Of a stretch of DNA of 28,642 bases, positions 1 through 6,973 are shown piece by piece. Position numbers and translations under genes: made by a program. Each line of letters starts with the position of its first letter. Position 1 is the stretch's first letter. Source of the DNA: CAZGWJ01 sp964529445 (lineage in GTDB: Bacteria; Oederibacteriota; Muellerivitia; Muellerivitales; Muellerivitaceae); contig CAZGWJ010000031.1 of NCBI GenBank assembly GCA_964529445.1, positions 1 to 28,642 on the forward strand. Reading direction: 5' to 3'. The notes below the pieces were generated by a model. The model was not told where the DNA came from. It searched no databases and saw nothing but the letters and a program-made list of their open reading frames with translations.

Positions 1-259
1 GCGTGGCGGTCTTGGTGGGCGTGAAGGTGTCCGTCGGGGTGGCGGTCTTGGTGGGCGAGTGGGTGTTCGTCGGGGTTCGCGTGGGAGTCCTCGTGGGCAC
101 GCCGGGCTTGGGCGGGACGGGGGTGACGGTCGGGGTGGGTGTTGGGGCGGGCATGAAGAGCGCCTTCATGCATTCCACGTCGGTGCCGCAATGCTTCCAC
201 AGATAGAAGCCGAACAGGAAAATGAGCAGAAGAAGGAGGAAGACCAGGAATTTCTTCAT
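1..259 (-). CDS. Thr/Pro-rich exported or membrane-anchored protein, C-terminus cut by window edge
   Basis: The reading frame starts at 259 and stays open to the window edge, so only the first 86 residues are seen. It begins MKKFLVFLLLLLIFLFGF, a very hydrophobic N-terminal segment that acts as a signal peptide or membrane anchor. A short region with two Cys (KHCG, VECM) follows, then a long linker built from PTPTPT, TRTPTRTPTNT and PTKTATPTDT units. A GGGAG ribosome binding site lies about 8 bases upstream. No lipobox Cys sits at the usual place, so a membrane anchor is more likely than a lipoprotein. Similar linkers occur in the lipoproteins at 9613 and 15730. The functional domain would lie outside the window, so I do not assign a function. 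Confidence 0.75.
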   Translation of the reverse strand, partial: MKKFLVFLLLLLIFLFGFYLWKHCGTDVECMKALFMPAPTPTPTVTPVPPKPGVPTRTPTRTPTNTHSPTKTATPTDTFTPTKTAT

Positions 260-385
260 CGAAGGCTCCCTTGGGAGGTTCTGGCGCAAGGCCATGATAG
301 CCAAATCCGGCTGATTCCGCATTCCTTTTTGAACACCGTGACATTTGCCGGGCGCGGTGGTACAAGGGTCGTCAGGACGTTCCGG

Positions 386-470
386 CGGGCTTCAGCCCGG
401 TGCCGGTCCGGCACAGTTCCCGAAGGGGAACTGCGCGGACAACATCGGCCCCGAACTTGTGGTTCGGGCC
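386..470 (+). other. Four consecutive hairpins upstream of the diguanylate cyclase
   Basis: Four inverted repeats follow each other almost without gaps. CGGGCT/AGCCCG is at 386-391 and 394-399. GTGCCGG/CCGGCAC is at 400-406 and 408-414. CAGTTCCC/GGGAACTG is at 414-421 and 426-433 with a GAAG loop. CCCGAAC/GTTCGGG is at 450-468 (one bulged C), extended by GG/CC on the outside. The array ends 17 bases before the ATG at 488. It could be a structured mRNA leader or a cluster of REP-like palindromes; the GGGCTTCAGCCC core resembles common dispersed palindromes. No T-run follows, so it does not look like a terminator. Confidence 0.6.
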
Positions 471-487
471 GGTCCGAAAGGTTTTCC

Positions 488-1408
488 ATGGAGTTCCCCG
501 ACGCCTTCTTCGAGAACCTCGTCGACAACCTGTACGACGGCGTCTACTTCGTGGACCCGACGCGCAAGATCCTCTATTGGAACCGGGGAGCGGAGCGCAT
601 CACGGGATACACCCGCGAAGAGATGGTGGGGCGTTACTGCCCCGATAACATCCTCCAGCACGTGGATGCCACGGGCCGCGCCCTCTGCCTCGTTGGCTGT
701 CCCCTCACGCGCGCCATCCATGACGGCGTCTCCCGCGAGGAGGAGATCTTTCTGCGGCACAAGGAGGGGCACCGCGTCCCCATCGTCGTGAAGGCCTCGC
801 CCATCCGGGGGGCGGAGGGCCGCATCATCGGGGCCGTCGAGATCTTCAGCGACAACAGCCGCCAGCAGGACGCCGCGCTCAAGGCCCAGGCGATGGAGCG
901 GCAGGCCCTCGTCGACGTCGTCACCAGCCTGGGCAACCGCCGCTATTGCGAGAAGGTCCTGGAGGGCATGCTGCAGGACCAGAAGCGGCGCAAGAAACCC
1001 TTCGGCGTGCTGATGGCGGACATCGACCATTTCAAGGCCGTGAACGACACGCATGGGCACGACGTGGGGGACGAGGTGCTCCGCATGGTGGCGAAGACCC
1101 TCTCCGGCAACATGCGGGGACTCGATTATCTGGGACGGTGGGGCGGTGAGGAGTTCCTCCTGCTGGTGGCGGACGTGGACGAGGAGATCCTGTACTTCGT
1201 GGCGGAACGCTGCCGCGTCCTGGTCGAGAAATCCTACCTGGCGGCGGAAGGCCGGAACATCCGGGTCACCCTCTCCTTGGGCGGCACCCTTTCCCGCCCC
1301 CAGGATGATGCGGTCTCGGTGGTCAAGCGGGCCGACGAGAACCTCTACCGGAGCAAGCAGGGCGGCCGCAACCGGGTGACGATGGATCCGGACCGGAAAC
1401 CGTCCTGA
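488..1408 (+). CDS. PAS domain-containing diguanylate cyclase (GGDEF)
   Basis: This 306-residue protein makes cyclic di-GMP from two GTP. Residues about 5-125 form a PAS sensor domain (NLYDGVYFVD, YWNRGAERITGYT). It carries a conserved-looking stretch around residues 51-72 with Cys51, His58, Cys67 and Cys71 (NILQHVD, LCLVGCPL), which may bind a metal or sense redox state. Residues about 145-300 form the GGDEF domain: MADIDHFKAVND with the metal-binding Asp pair at 178 and 180, and an intact GGEEF active site at 219-223. An RGLD motif five residues before it is the canonical RxxD product-inhibition site. No membrane segment or signal peptide is visible, so it should be cytoplasmic. The frame is open further upstream to 59, but ATG 488 starts just before the PAS domain and has a purine-rich AAAGG site; the upstream part is hairpin-rich and non-protein-like. 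Confidence 0.9.
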   Translation: MEFPDAFFENLVDNLYDGVYFVDPTRKILYWNRGAERITGYTREEMVGRYCPDNILQHVDATGRALCLVGCPLTRAIHDGVSREEEIFLRHKEGHRVPIVVKASPIRGAEGRIIGAVEIFSDNSRQQDAALKAQAMERQALVDVVTSLGNRRYCEKVLEGMLQDQKRRKKPFGVLMADIDHFKAVNDTHGHDVGDEVLRMVAKTLSGNMRGLDYLGRWGGEEFLLLVADVDEEILYFVAERCRVLVEKSYLAAEGRNIRVTLSLGGTLSRPQDDAVSVVKRADENLYRSKQGGRNRVTMDPDRKPS

Positions 1409-1433
1409 TGGGTTCCCGCCGGGGGAGGATTCC

Positions 1434-1589
1434 ATGTACTGCCGTCGCTGCAAGGTGAGGATGCGCGAGCAGGCGCATGTCGCCCACAAGAAGAGGAAGT
1501 TCGTGTGCACTCATTGCGGCGGGGTCCGCATGATGGGCGGGAAGGAAAAGGCGAGGGATCGTAGACGCCAGCATCGGGACGCGGATTGA
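1434..1589 (+). CDS. Small CxxC-CxxC zinc-ribbon protein
   Basis: This 51-residue ORF starts 25 bases after the cyclase and is preceded by a strong GGGGGAGG site. The protein begins MYCRRCKVRM and carries a second pair in KFVCTHCGG. This gives two CxxC knuckles about 19 residues apart, the layout of a zinc ribbon. The C-terminus is Lys/Arg-rich (GGKEKARDRRRQHR), which suggests nucleic-acid binding. Position and spacing suggest co-transcription with the cyclase. Long antisense frames cover the same bases, but the ribosome binding site and Cys pattern favour this strand. The exact role is unknown. Confidence 0.7.
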   Translation: MYCRRCKVRMREQAHVAHKKRKFVCTHCGGVRMMGGKEKARDRRRQHRDAD

Positions 1590-1674
1590 AATGATGATGG
1601 TATTAGAGTGGTGAACTTATGAGGATTGATCTTCGGAAGCGGACTTGATGGGTGTTGATACCACGTTTACTATT

Positions 1675-1718
1675 GGCGATCTTGATAACGATCGCTTTTT
1701 CTCACTATCAAGACCGCC
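1675..1718. repeat. Imperfect 13-bp inverted repeat
   Basis: The arms GGCGATCTTGATA (1675-1687) and TATCAAGACCGCC (1706-1718) are complementary except at one position, which would still be a G-U pair in RNA. The 18-base loop includes a T-run. It could be a protein-binding site, a decayed element end or a weak terminator; the sequence does not decide. Confidence 0.5.
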
Positions 1719-1901
1719 GATCTTATTCTTCGAAGGATCCGGTGAAGTGCTAAGGAGTGCCTGATCATATTGAGGCTACTGTGATCGTGGGGTCAATGCC
1801 GTATGAATGGCGAGTAAAACAAGACAAGTAGACCATTCGAACCGAAGGAATTATCGGATCCATCTTTAACGGTGCGCTCTTTCAAGTGGGTTGATTGTGA
1901 A

Positions 1902-1920
1902 CATAATAGGTCCTATTATG
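1902..1920. repeat. Perfect palindrome CATAATAGG-T-CCTATTATG
   Basis: Nine-base arms flank a single T, 32 bases before the GTG start of the four-helix-bundle gene. The core GGTCCTAT reappears inside that gene at 2329-2336. Its position fits an operator for autoregulation or a recombination-related site. Confidence 0.6.
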
Positions 1921-1952
1921 AATTGAATCACCCCTCGTTGTGAGGTGCTTGC

Positions 1953-2528
1953 GTGTCCCCGGGCTTCATACCCCAACATGGTGGCTATCGTGATCTGCTC
2001 GCCTATCAGAAGGCGGAGGCGATCTATGACGCGACCGTCTATTTCTGTAGCCGTTTCATTGACCCCAAGAGCCGCACCCGCGACCAGATGGTTCAGGCCG
2101 CCCGCTCGGGTAAACAGAACATCGCCGAAGGCAGCATGGCGTCCGGAACCTCGAAGGAAACCGAGATCAAGTTGATGAACGTGGCCCGGGCCAGTCTCGA
2201 GGAATTATTGGTCGATTATCAGGACTATTTGAGGGTGAATGGTTTGCCGGTCTGGGACAAGAACAGCCCGGAAGCCTGCAGGATCAGAAGCATCAGACCT
2301 CAAGCAAACGACAACCATAAGTCCCATGGGTCCTATGAGACCTATAGGACCTATATAGAAGCCGTCACAGCAGGAGATGCCGCCAACGCCATCCTTTGCC
2401 TGATCCACCAGGCCAATTACCTGCTGGACCGCCTGATCCGGCAGTTGGAAGAGGCGTTCGTGAGAGAGGGCGGCTTGCGCGAGCGGATGACCCGCGCCCG
2501 CCTGGATGCCAGAAACCGTCCGAAATAA
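1953..2528 (+). CDS. Four helix bundle protein (23S rRNA intervening sequence / IVP family)
   Basis: This 191-residue protein matches the small four-helix-bundle family (TIGR02436 / S23) named for ORFs in 23S rRNA intervening sequences but common as orphan genes. Typical stretches are YRDLLAYQKAEAIYDATVYF, the RSGKQNIAEGSMASGTSKET helix-turn region and ARASLEELLVDYQDYL. The C-terminal helix (LCLIHQANYLLDRLIRQLEE) follows an unusual insert of Ser/Thr-Tyr tripeptides (SYETYRTY) at about residues 123-134, encoded by 9-base repeats. The GTG start at 1953 is preceded by GAGG at good spacing. Molecular function is not established for the family; it forms pentameric bundles and may bind nucleic acid. 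AT-richer codons and flanking palindromes suggest horizontal gain. Confidence 0.85.
   Translation: MSPGFIPQHGGYRDLLAYQKAEAIYDATVYFCSRFIDPKSRTRDQMVQAARSGKQNIAEGSMASGTSKETEIKLMNVARASLEELLVDYQDYLRVNGLPVWDKNSPEACRIRSIRPQANDNHKSHGSYETYRTYIEAVTAGDAANAILCLIHQANYLLDRLIRQLEEAFVREGGLRERMTRARLDARNRPK
2321..2356 (+). repeat. Four tandem 9-base units inside the IVP gene
   Basis: The units GTCCCATGG, GTCCTATGA, GACCTATAG and GACCTATAT follow each other in frame and encode Ser/Thr-His/Tyr-X tripeptides. The GTCCTAT core also forms the palindrome at 1902-1920. The repeat sits between the bundle's third and fourth helices, so copy number could vary without breaking the fold. Confidence 0.7.
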
Positions 2529-2537
2529 AGCCGGTCG

Positions 2538-4421
2538 TTATTCCGGAAAGGCCATCTCGAAGTGGTAGGCCCCCTCGCGCAGTTCGCTCTTGATCTCGCA
2601 GCCGCTCTTCTTGAAAACCGCGATCATGGGCTTGTTCGAGTTCAGCACCTCCGCCGTGAAGGACCGGATCCCGTTCTTGCGCGCGATCTTGATGAGGTGC
2701 CTCAGGAGCATCGTCCCGATGCCCTTGTTCTGCCAGGAATCCCTTACCGTGAAGGCCACCTCGGCCTGGTTGGTCTTGGGGTCGAGGATGTAGCGGCCGA
2801 TCGCCACGATATCCTCGCCGTGGGGCGCGGGCACCGTGACGGCCAGGGCCACCTCGGTGCGGTGATCGATGTACACGAAGTTCTGGATCTGCTTGTGGGG
2901 GATGGTCTTCATGTAGGCCATGAAGCGGTAGTAGATGGTCTGTTGGGACAGGGCGTAGAAGAGGTCCCGGATGCGCGGTTCGTCCGTGGGGTGCATGGGC
3001 CGCACGTTCAGGAGCGTGCCGTCGTCCAGCACGAAGGAGGAGCGGGAGTCGGTCGGGCCCACGTAGATGCGCCCCTCGAGGTCGGCCTTCTCGGGATGCA
3101 CGAACTTGTGCTCGATGGCCTCCTTCAGGAGGGAGGCTCGGAAGTCCGGGTGGGCGATGGCGATGAGGGCCATGGCGCGCTCCTGGATGCTCTTGCCGTG
3201 GAGGTAGGCCACCCCGTACTCGGTCACCACGTAGTGCACGTCCCCCCGCGTCGTGACGACGCCGGCGCCCTGGGACAGATGGGGCACGATGCGGGATACG
3301 GTGTTGTTCCGGGCCGAGGAGGGCAGGGCGATGATGGCCCGGCCCCGCCGAGCGGCCGCGGCCCCTCGGTTGAAATCCACTTGTCCGCCGATCCCCGAGA
3401 AGAACTTGGTGCCGAGGGAATCGGAACAGACCTGGCCGGTCAGGTCCACCTCGAGGGCCACGTTGATGGCCACCATGCGGTCCTGCCGGGCGATGGTGAC
3501 GGGGTTGTTGACGTATTCGGTCGGATGCAGGGCGAAGGTCGGATTCTCGTGGATGAAATCGAACAGCTTGTTCGTTCCCATGCAGAAGGAGGCCACGATC
3601 TTGCCGGGGTCGAGGGTCTTGAGACGCCCCGTGATGGAACCCGCCTTCACCAGGTCCACGATGGGATCGGAAAGCATCTCGGTATGGATGCCCAGGTCCT
3701 TCTTGTCCTTCAGGAACTCCAGCACCGAATGGGGGATCCGTCCGATGCCGAGCTCCAAGGTGGAGCCGTCCTCCACCAGGGAGGCGATATGCTCCCCGAT
3801 GTGGCGGGTCACCTCGTTGGGTTCGGCAGGGGGCATCTCGATGAGGGGCGCATCGGCCTCCACGAGGAGGTCGATGTCCTGCACGTTCAGGAACGAGTCG
3901 CCCAATGTGCGGGGCATGCGGGGATTCACCTGCGCCACCACGAGTCCCGCGTTGCGCGCGGCCGATCTCACCACGTCCACCGAGACCCCCAGGGAACAAC
4001 GGCCCCGAAGGTCGGGCGGCGTGACCTGGATGAAGGCCACGTCCAGCGGCATCCGGCCCGACTCGAAAAGCCGCGGGATGTCCGAAAGGAAGATGGGCGT
4101 GTAGTCGCCCAGGCCTTCCTGCACGACGCGGCGCACGTTGTCGGCCAGGAAAAAGCTGTTCACGCGGAAATGCTGGGCCAAACCCTTGGCGGCGTAGGGA
4201 GCCTCCCCGAACGTGAGCAGTTGCACGATCTCGACGTCGGTGAGTTCCTTGGATCGATCCACGAGGGATTGGACCAGGAGGGTGGGCTGGGCGCAGCCCG
4301 TGCCCAGGAAGACACGCTGGCCCGGACGCACGCGTGAGACGGCCTCCAGGGCGGTGACGCACTGGTCCTTGTATTTTTCTTTCCAGCTGGGGTCGAACCC
4401 GCTGCGGGCAGGGGTGGTCAT
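2538..4421 (-). CDS. Acetyl-CoA hydrolase/CoA-transferase fused to a GNAT acetyltransferase
   Basis: This 627-residue protein has two parts. Residues about 15-440 match the acetyl-CoA hydrolase/transferase family (4-hydroxybutyrate or acetate CoA-transferase type). Visible stretches are RVFLGTGCAQPTLLVQ, ELGIGRIPHSVL, VASFCMGTNKLFDF, GGQVDFNRGA and VVTEYGVAYLHGKS; the family's catalytic Glu is expected in the VVTEYG motif. Residues about 465-627 form a GNAT domain with the acetyl-CoA loop QNKGIGTMLLRHL. NCBI annotates this exact bifunctional architecture. The start ATG at 4421 overlaps the stop of the upstream synthetase gene as ATGA, implying coupled translation. The open frame continues to 5267, but that part only shadows the upstream gene. 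Inferred role: moving CoA between acetate or other short acids, with possible lysine acetylation by the GNAT part. Confidence 0.9.
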   Translation of the reverse strand: MTTPARSGFDPSWKEKYKDQCVTALEAVSRVRPGQRVFLGTGCAQPTLLVQSLVDRSKELTDVEIVQLLTFGEAPYAAKGLAQHFRVNSFFLADNVRRVVQEGLGDYTPIFLSDIPRLFESGRMPLDVAFIQVTPPDLRGRCSLGVSVDVVRSAARNAGLVVAQVNPRMPRTLGDSFLNVQDIDLLVEADAPLIEMPPAEPNEVTRHIGEHIASLVEDGSTLELGIGRIPHSVLEFLKDKKDLGIHTEMLSDPIVDLVKAGSITGRLKTLDPGKIVASFCMGTNKLFDFIHENPTFALHPTEYVNNPVTIARQDRMVAINVALEVDLTGQVCSDSLGTKFFSGIGGQVDFNRGAAAARRGRAIIALPSSARNNTVSRIVPHLSQGAGVVTTRGDVHYVVTEYGVAYLHGKSIQERAMALIAIAHPDFRASLLKEAIEHKFVHPEKADLEGRIYVGPTDSRSSFVLDDGTLLNVRPMHPTDEPRIRDLFYALSQQTIYYRFMAYMKTIPHKQIQNFVYIDHRTEVALAVTVPAPHGEDIVAIGRYILDPKTNQAEVAFTVRDSWQNKGIGTMLLRHLIKIARKNGIRSFTAEVLNSNKPMIAVFKKSGCEIKSELREGAYHFEMAFPE

Positions 4422-6523
4422 GATGCGCTTTTCTCCGGTTTCAGGGTCAGTCTCCCGTCGGCCACGGTGGGCTCCACGCCCACCGGTCCGACGATGAAGG
4501 GGTTGATGTCCATTTCGGCAATCTCGGGGTAATCGGTAACCAGTTGGCTGATGCGCATAAGGCCCTGCGCGATGGCGTCCATGTCGACGGCTCCCTGGCC
4601 GCGGGCGCCTTTCAGGAGGGCGTAGGATTTTGTGGATTTGAGCATCTGCATGGCCTCGTCGGCGGTCACGGGGGCCAAATGGAAAGTCACATCCTTCATG
4701 ACCTCCACGAAAATGCCGCCCAGGCCGAACATCAGCATGGGCCCGAACTGGGGATCGCGCGTCATGCCCAGGATGACCTCGACGCCGCGGGAGCCCATCT
4801 TCTCGACGTAAGCGCCCAGGATCCGCGCTTCGGGGGCGTGCTGACGGATGCGCAGCATCATCAGGTCGAAGGCGTCCCGCACGGCCGGGGCCGAGGAGAG
4901 GTTCAGCTTCACGCCGCCCACGTCCGACTTGTGGATGATGTCGGGAGAAACCACCTTCATGACCACGGGATAACCCACACGATCCGCGATCTCGGCGGCC
5001 TCGTCGGCGGAGGCCGCCAAGGTCCCCGGGGGGACCGCGAAATCGTAGGCCCGGAAGATCTCCTTGGCGTCCACCTCGCCGATGTAGGTCGTTCCTGTCT
5101 TGCGGTAGCGGTTCAGGATGCGGTCGACACGCCGCCGGTTCACGGGGATGCGGGCGATGACGCGAGGGGGCCGGTTGCGCCAGGCCTGGTAATCCAGCAT
5201 GGCCTTCAGGGCTTTCACGGCCCGTTCGGGGGAAGGCAGGTCGGGGATGCCCGACTCGATGAGGCAATGCACGCCCTCCGACACGTCACTGCCGCCCAGC
5301 CAGACGGCCAGGATGGGCTTGGGGGATCCCTTGTGGCGGGCCAGCACCTGGGCGATCGCGAGGGGGTTGGTCATGGCCTGGGGGGTCAGGATGACGATGA
5401 GGGAATCCACCTGGGGGTCGTCAAGGACCGCTTTCACGGCCAACTCGTAACGGTCGGGTTCGGCGTCGCCCAGCACGTCGATGGGGTTGCCCACGCTGGC
5501 GGCCGGAGGCAGTTTCGACTTGAGACCGGCGGCCACGGAAGGAGTGAGGTCGGCCATTCTCAGCCCCGTGTTCTCCACGGCGTCGGCGCACATGGCCCCG
5601 GGTCCTCCCGCGTTGGTGATGACGGCCACGCGGTTCCCCTTCGGTACGGGCTGGAGAGCGAAGGCCATGGTGAAATCCATCAGTTCATCGAACCCGTCGG
5701 CGCGGATGACGCCCGAGCGGCGGAAGGCCGCTCCGTAGGCGATATCGGCCCCCGCCAGCGATCCCGTATGGGAGGAGGTGGCCTTCTGGCCGGCCTGCGT
5801 GGTGCCGCTCTTGAGGATCACGACCGGCTTTTTGGCGGCCGCATTCTCCGCCGCCTTGATGAAGCGGTCCCCGTGGGCGATGCTCTCGAGGTAGAGCATG
5901 ATGACGCGCGTGTCGGGATCGTCGGCGAGGGCACCCAGGAAATCGCATTCGTCGAGATCGGCCTTGTTTCCGAGGCTCACGAGCTTCGTGAGGCCCAGGC
6001 GCTTCTCGGAGAACCAGTCCAGCATGGCGGTGCAGAGCGCCCCCGATTGGGAGACGACCGAGATGACGCCGGGAGGCGGCATCTTCTTGGCGAAGGAGGC
6101 GTTCAGGGCATGCTGGGTATGAAGGTAGCCGAGGCAGTTGGGGCCGAGCATCCGCACGCCCCGCGAGGTGCAGAGTTGTGCCAGTTCGCGCTCGAGCGCG
6201 GCCCCGTCGGCGCCGGTTTCCTTGAAGCCGGCCGTGATCACGACGATGGACTTGACGGAGGCCGCGATGGCCGATTCGACGGCGGCCCGGACGGCGGGAA
6301 CGGGCACGACCACGACGGCCAGGTCCACGTTCTTCCCGTAGGCGGCCAGGTCGGGATAGCAGGGAAGACCCAGCAGTTCCTTCGCGGAGGGGTTCACCGG
6401 AACGATCGCGCCCTTGAACCCTCCGTCCAGGAGGTTCTTGAGGATGGCGTAACCGACCTTGCCGGGGGATTTGGAAGCGCCGATGACGGCGACCGAGGAC
6501 GGGCGGAAGAAGAAATTCAACAT
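4418..6523 (-). CDS. acd: Acetate-CoA ligase (ADP-forming), fused alpha-beta type
   Basis: This 701-residue protein interconverts acetyl-CoA + ADP + phosphate with acetate + CoA + ATP. The N-terminus is a CoA-binding Rossmann domain (SSVAVIGASKSPGKVG, residues 9-24). The succinyl-CoA-ligase-like flavodoxin domains follow, with the phosphohistidine loop SSHTGSLAG holding His252. Residues about 480-695 form the ATP-grasp beta part (VMKVVSPDIIHKSDVGGV, MLMFGLGGIFVEVMKD, EIAEMDINPF). Length fits single-chain alpha-beta enzymes. ATG 6523 begins right at the CoA-binding domain and has GGAGA upstream; the open frame reaches 6829 but that extension looks non-coding. Its stop overlaps the next gene by ATGA. 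Paired with a GNAT domain on the next gene, it resembles a split version of Pat-type protein acetyltransferases, although the intact His suggests a working ligase. Confidence 0.93.
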   Translation of the reverse strand: MLNFFFRPSSVAVIGASKSPGKVGYAILKNLLDGGFKGAIVPVNPSAKELLGLPCYPDLAAYGKNVDLAVVVVPVPAVRAAVESAIAASVKSIVVITAGFKETGADGAALERELAQLCTSRGVRMLGPNCLGYLHTQHALNASFAKKMPPPGVISVVSQSGALCTAMLDWFSEKRLGLTKLVSLGNKADLDECDFLGALADDPDTRVIMLYLESIAHGDRFIKAAENAAAKKPVVILKSGTTQAGQKATSSHTGSLAGADIAYGAAFRRSGVIRADGFDELMDFTMAFALQPVPKGNRVAVITNAGGPGAMCADAVENTGLRMADLTPSVAAGLKSKLPPAASVGNPIDVLGDAEPDRYELAVKAVLDDPQVDSLIVILTPQAMTNPLAIAQVLARHKGSPKPILAVWLGGSDVSEGVHCLIESGIPDLPSPERAVKALKAMLDYQAWRNRPPRVIARIPVNRRRVDRILNRYRKTGTTYIGEVDAKEIFRAYDFAVPPGTLAASADEAAEIADRVGYPVVMKVVSPDIIHKSDVGGVKLNLSSAPAVRDAFDLMMLRIRQHAPEARILGAYVEKMGSRGVEVILGMTRDPQFGPMLMFGLGGIFVEVMKDVTFHLAPVTADEAMQMLKSTKSYALLKGARGQGAVDMDAIAQGLMRISQLVTDYPEIAEMDINPFIVGPVGVEPTVADGRLTLKPEKSAS

Positions 6524-6973
6524 GGCGGTTGTTCTCCGATGCGCGCGGAATGGTTTCCGTATCGGCGGTAAGGGAGGGGATGCCCAGGTACCGATCGCGG
6601 TCATCGGTCCAGCGGACCATGGGAAGGGATGCCCGGGAAGCCCAAAGGACGGCTCTAAATTAGCGCAAAAGGCGTCCTGATGCCATCGAAGGCGGATAAA
6701 ATCGCGCGAGTTCCCGGCGAGCCGTGGATCCGGCCGGCAACGGCGTTTAACGCGATACGGATGGCGAAAATTCTTGGCGAGGACGGATTCGGACCCGGAC
6801 TCAAGGTTCACCCCCGGGCGGGGTGGCATTCCCGCGGGATACCGATACCCTTCGTGGCAAGGCGCGGTTCGTATTGCCGGGGTGATTTGCTCAACGGCTC
6901 CCTTGAAATATGGTAACTTACTTCCCGTTTTCGGTTTTCCCGACCGTGCAACCCTTCATGGAGGAATATCCCA
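6524..6973. other. Divergent control region between acd and acs
   Basis: These 450 bases separate the oppositely transcribed acetate genes and hold no convincing gene. A weak promoter for acs is marked at 6887-6914. I see no clear promoter for the leftward pair. The length leaves room for a regulator site, but I recognise no known operator. Confidence 0.6.
6887..6914 (+). promoter_or_regulatory. Possible promoter for acs
   Basis: TTGCTC (6887-6892) and TATGGT (6909-6914) are separated by 16 bases, about 60 bases before the acs start. The match to sigma-70 hexamers is only moderate. Confidence 0.3.

Larger units (their letters stand above)
1590..1952. other. AT-richer gene-free stretch with two inverted repeats
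   Basis: This 363-base stretch is clearly AT-richer than the rest of the window and has no convincing gene. It contains an imperfect 13-bp inverted repeat (arms 1675-1687 and 1706-1718, 12 of 13 matching, 18-base loop) and a perfect 19-base palindrome at 1902-1920. The composition change continues into the four-helix-bundle gene downstream, which suggests both arrived together. Confidence 0.5.

Noticed and set aside
392..1510. Minus-strand open frame of 372 codons
   Set aside because: It is antisense to the diguanylate cyclase and the zinc-ribbon gene, both supported by motifs and ribosome binding sites.
2562..4337. Plus-strand open frame of 591 codons
   Set aside because: It is antisense to the CoA-transferase/GNAT gene and has no recognisable protein features.
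4422..5267. N-terminal extension of the CoA-transferase frame
   Set aside because: It overlaps the end of the synthetase gene in another frame and is Arg/Pro/Gly-rich; ATG 4421 with the ATGA overlap is the better start.
4544..6571. Plus-strand open frame of 675 codons
   Set aside because: It is antisense to the ADP-forming synthetase, which has clear family motifs; the translation is low-complexity His/Gly-rich.
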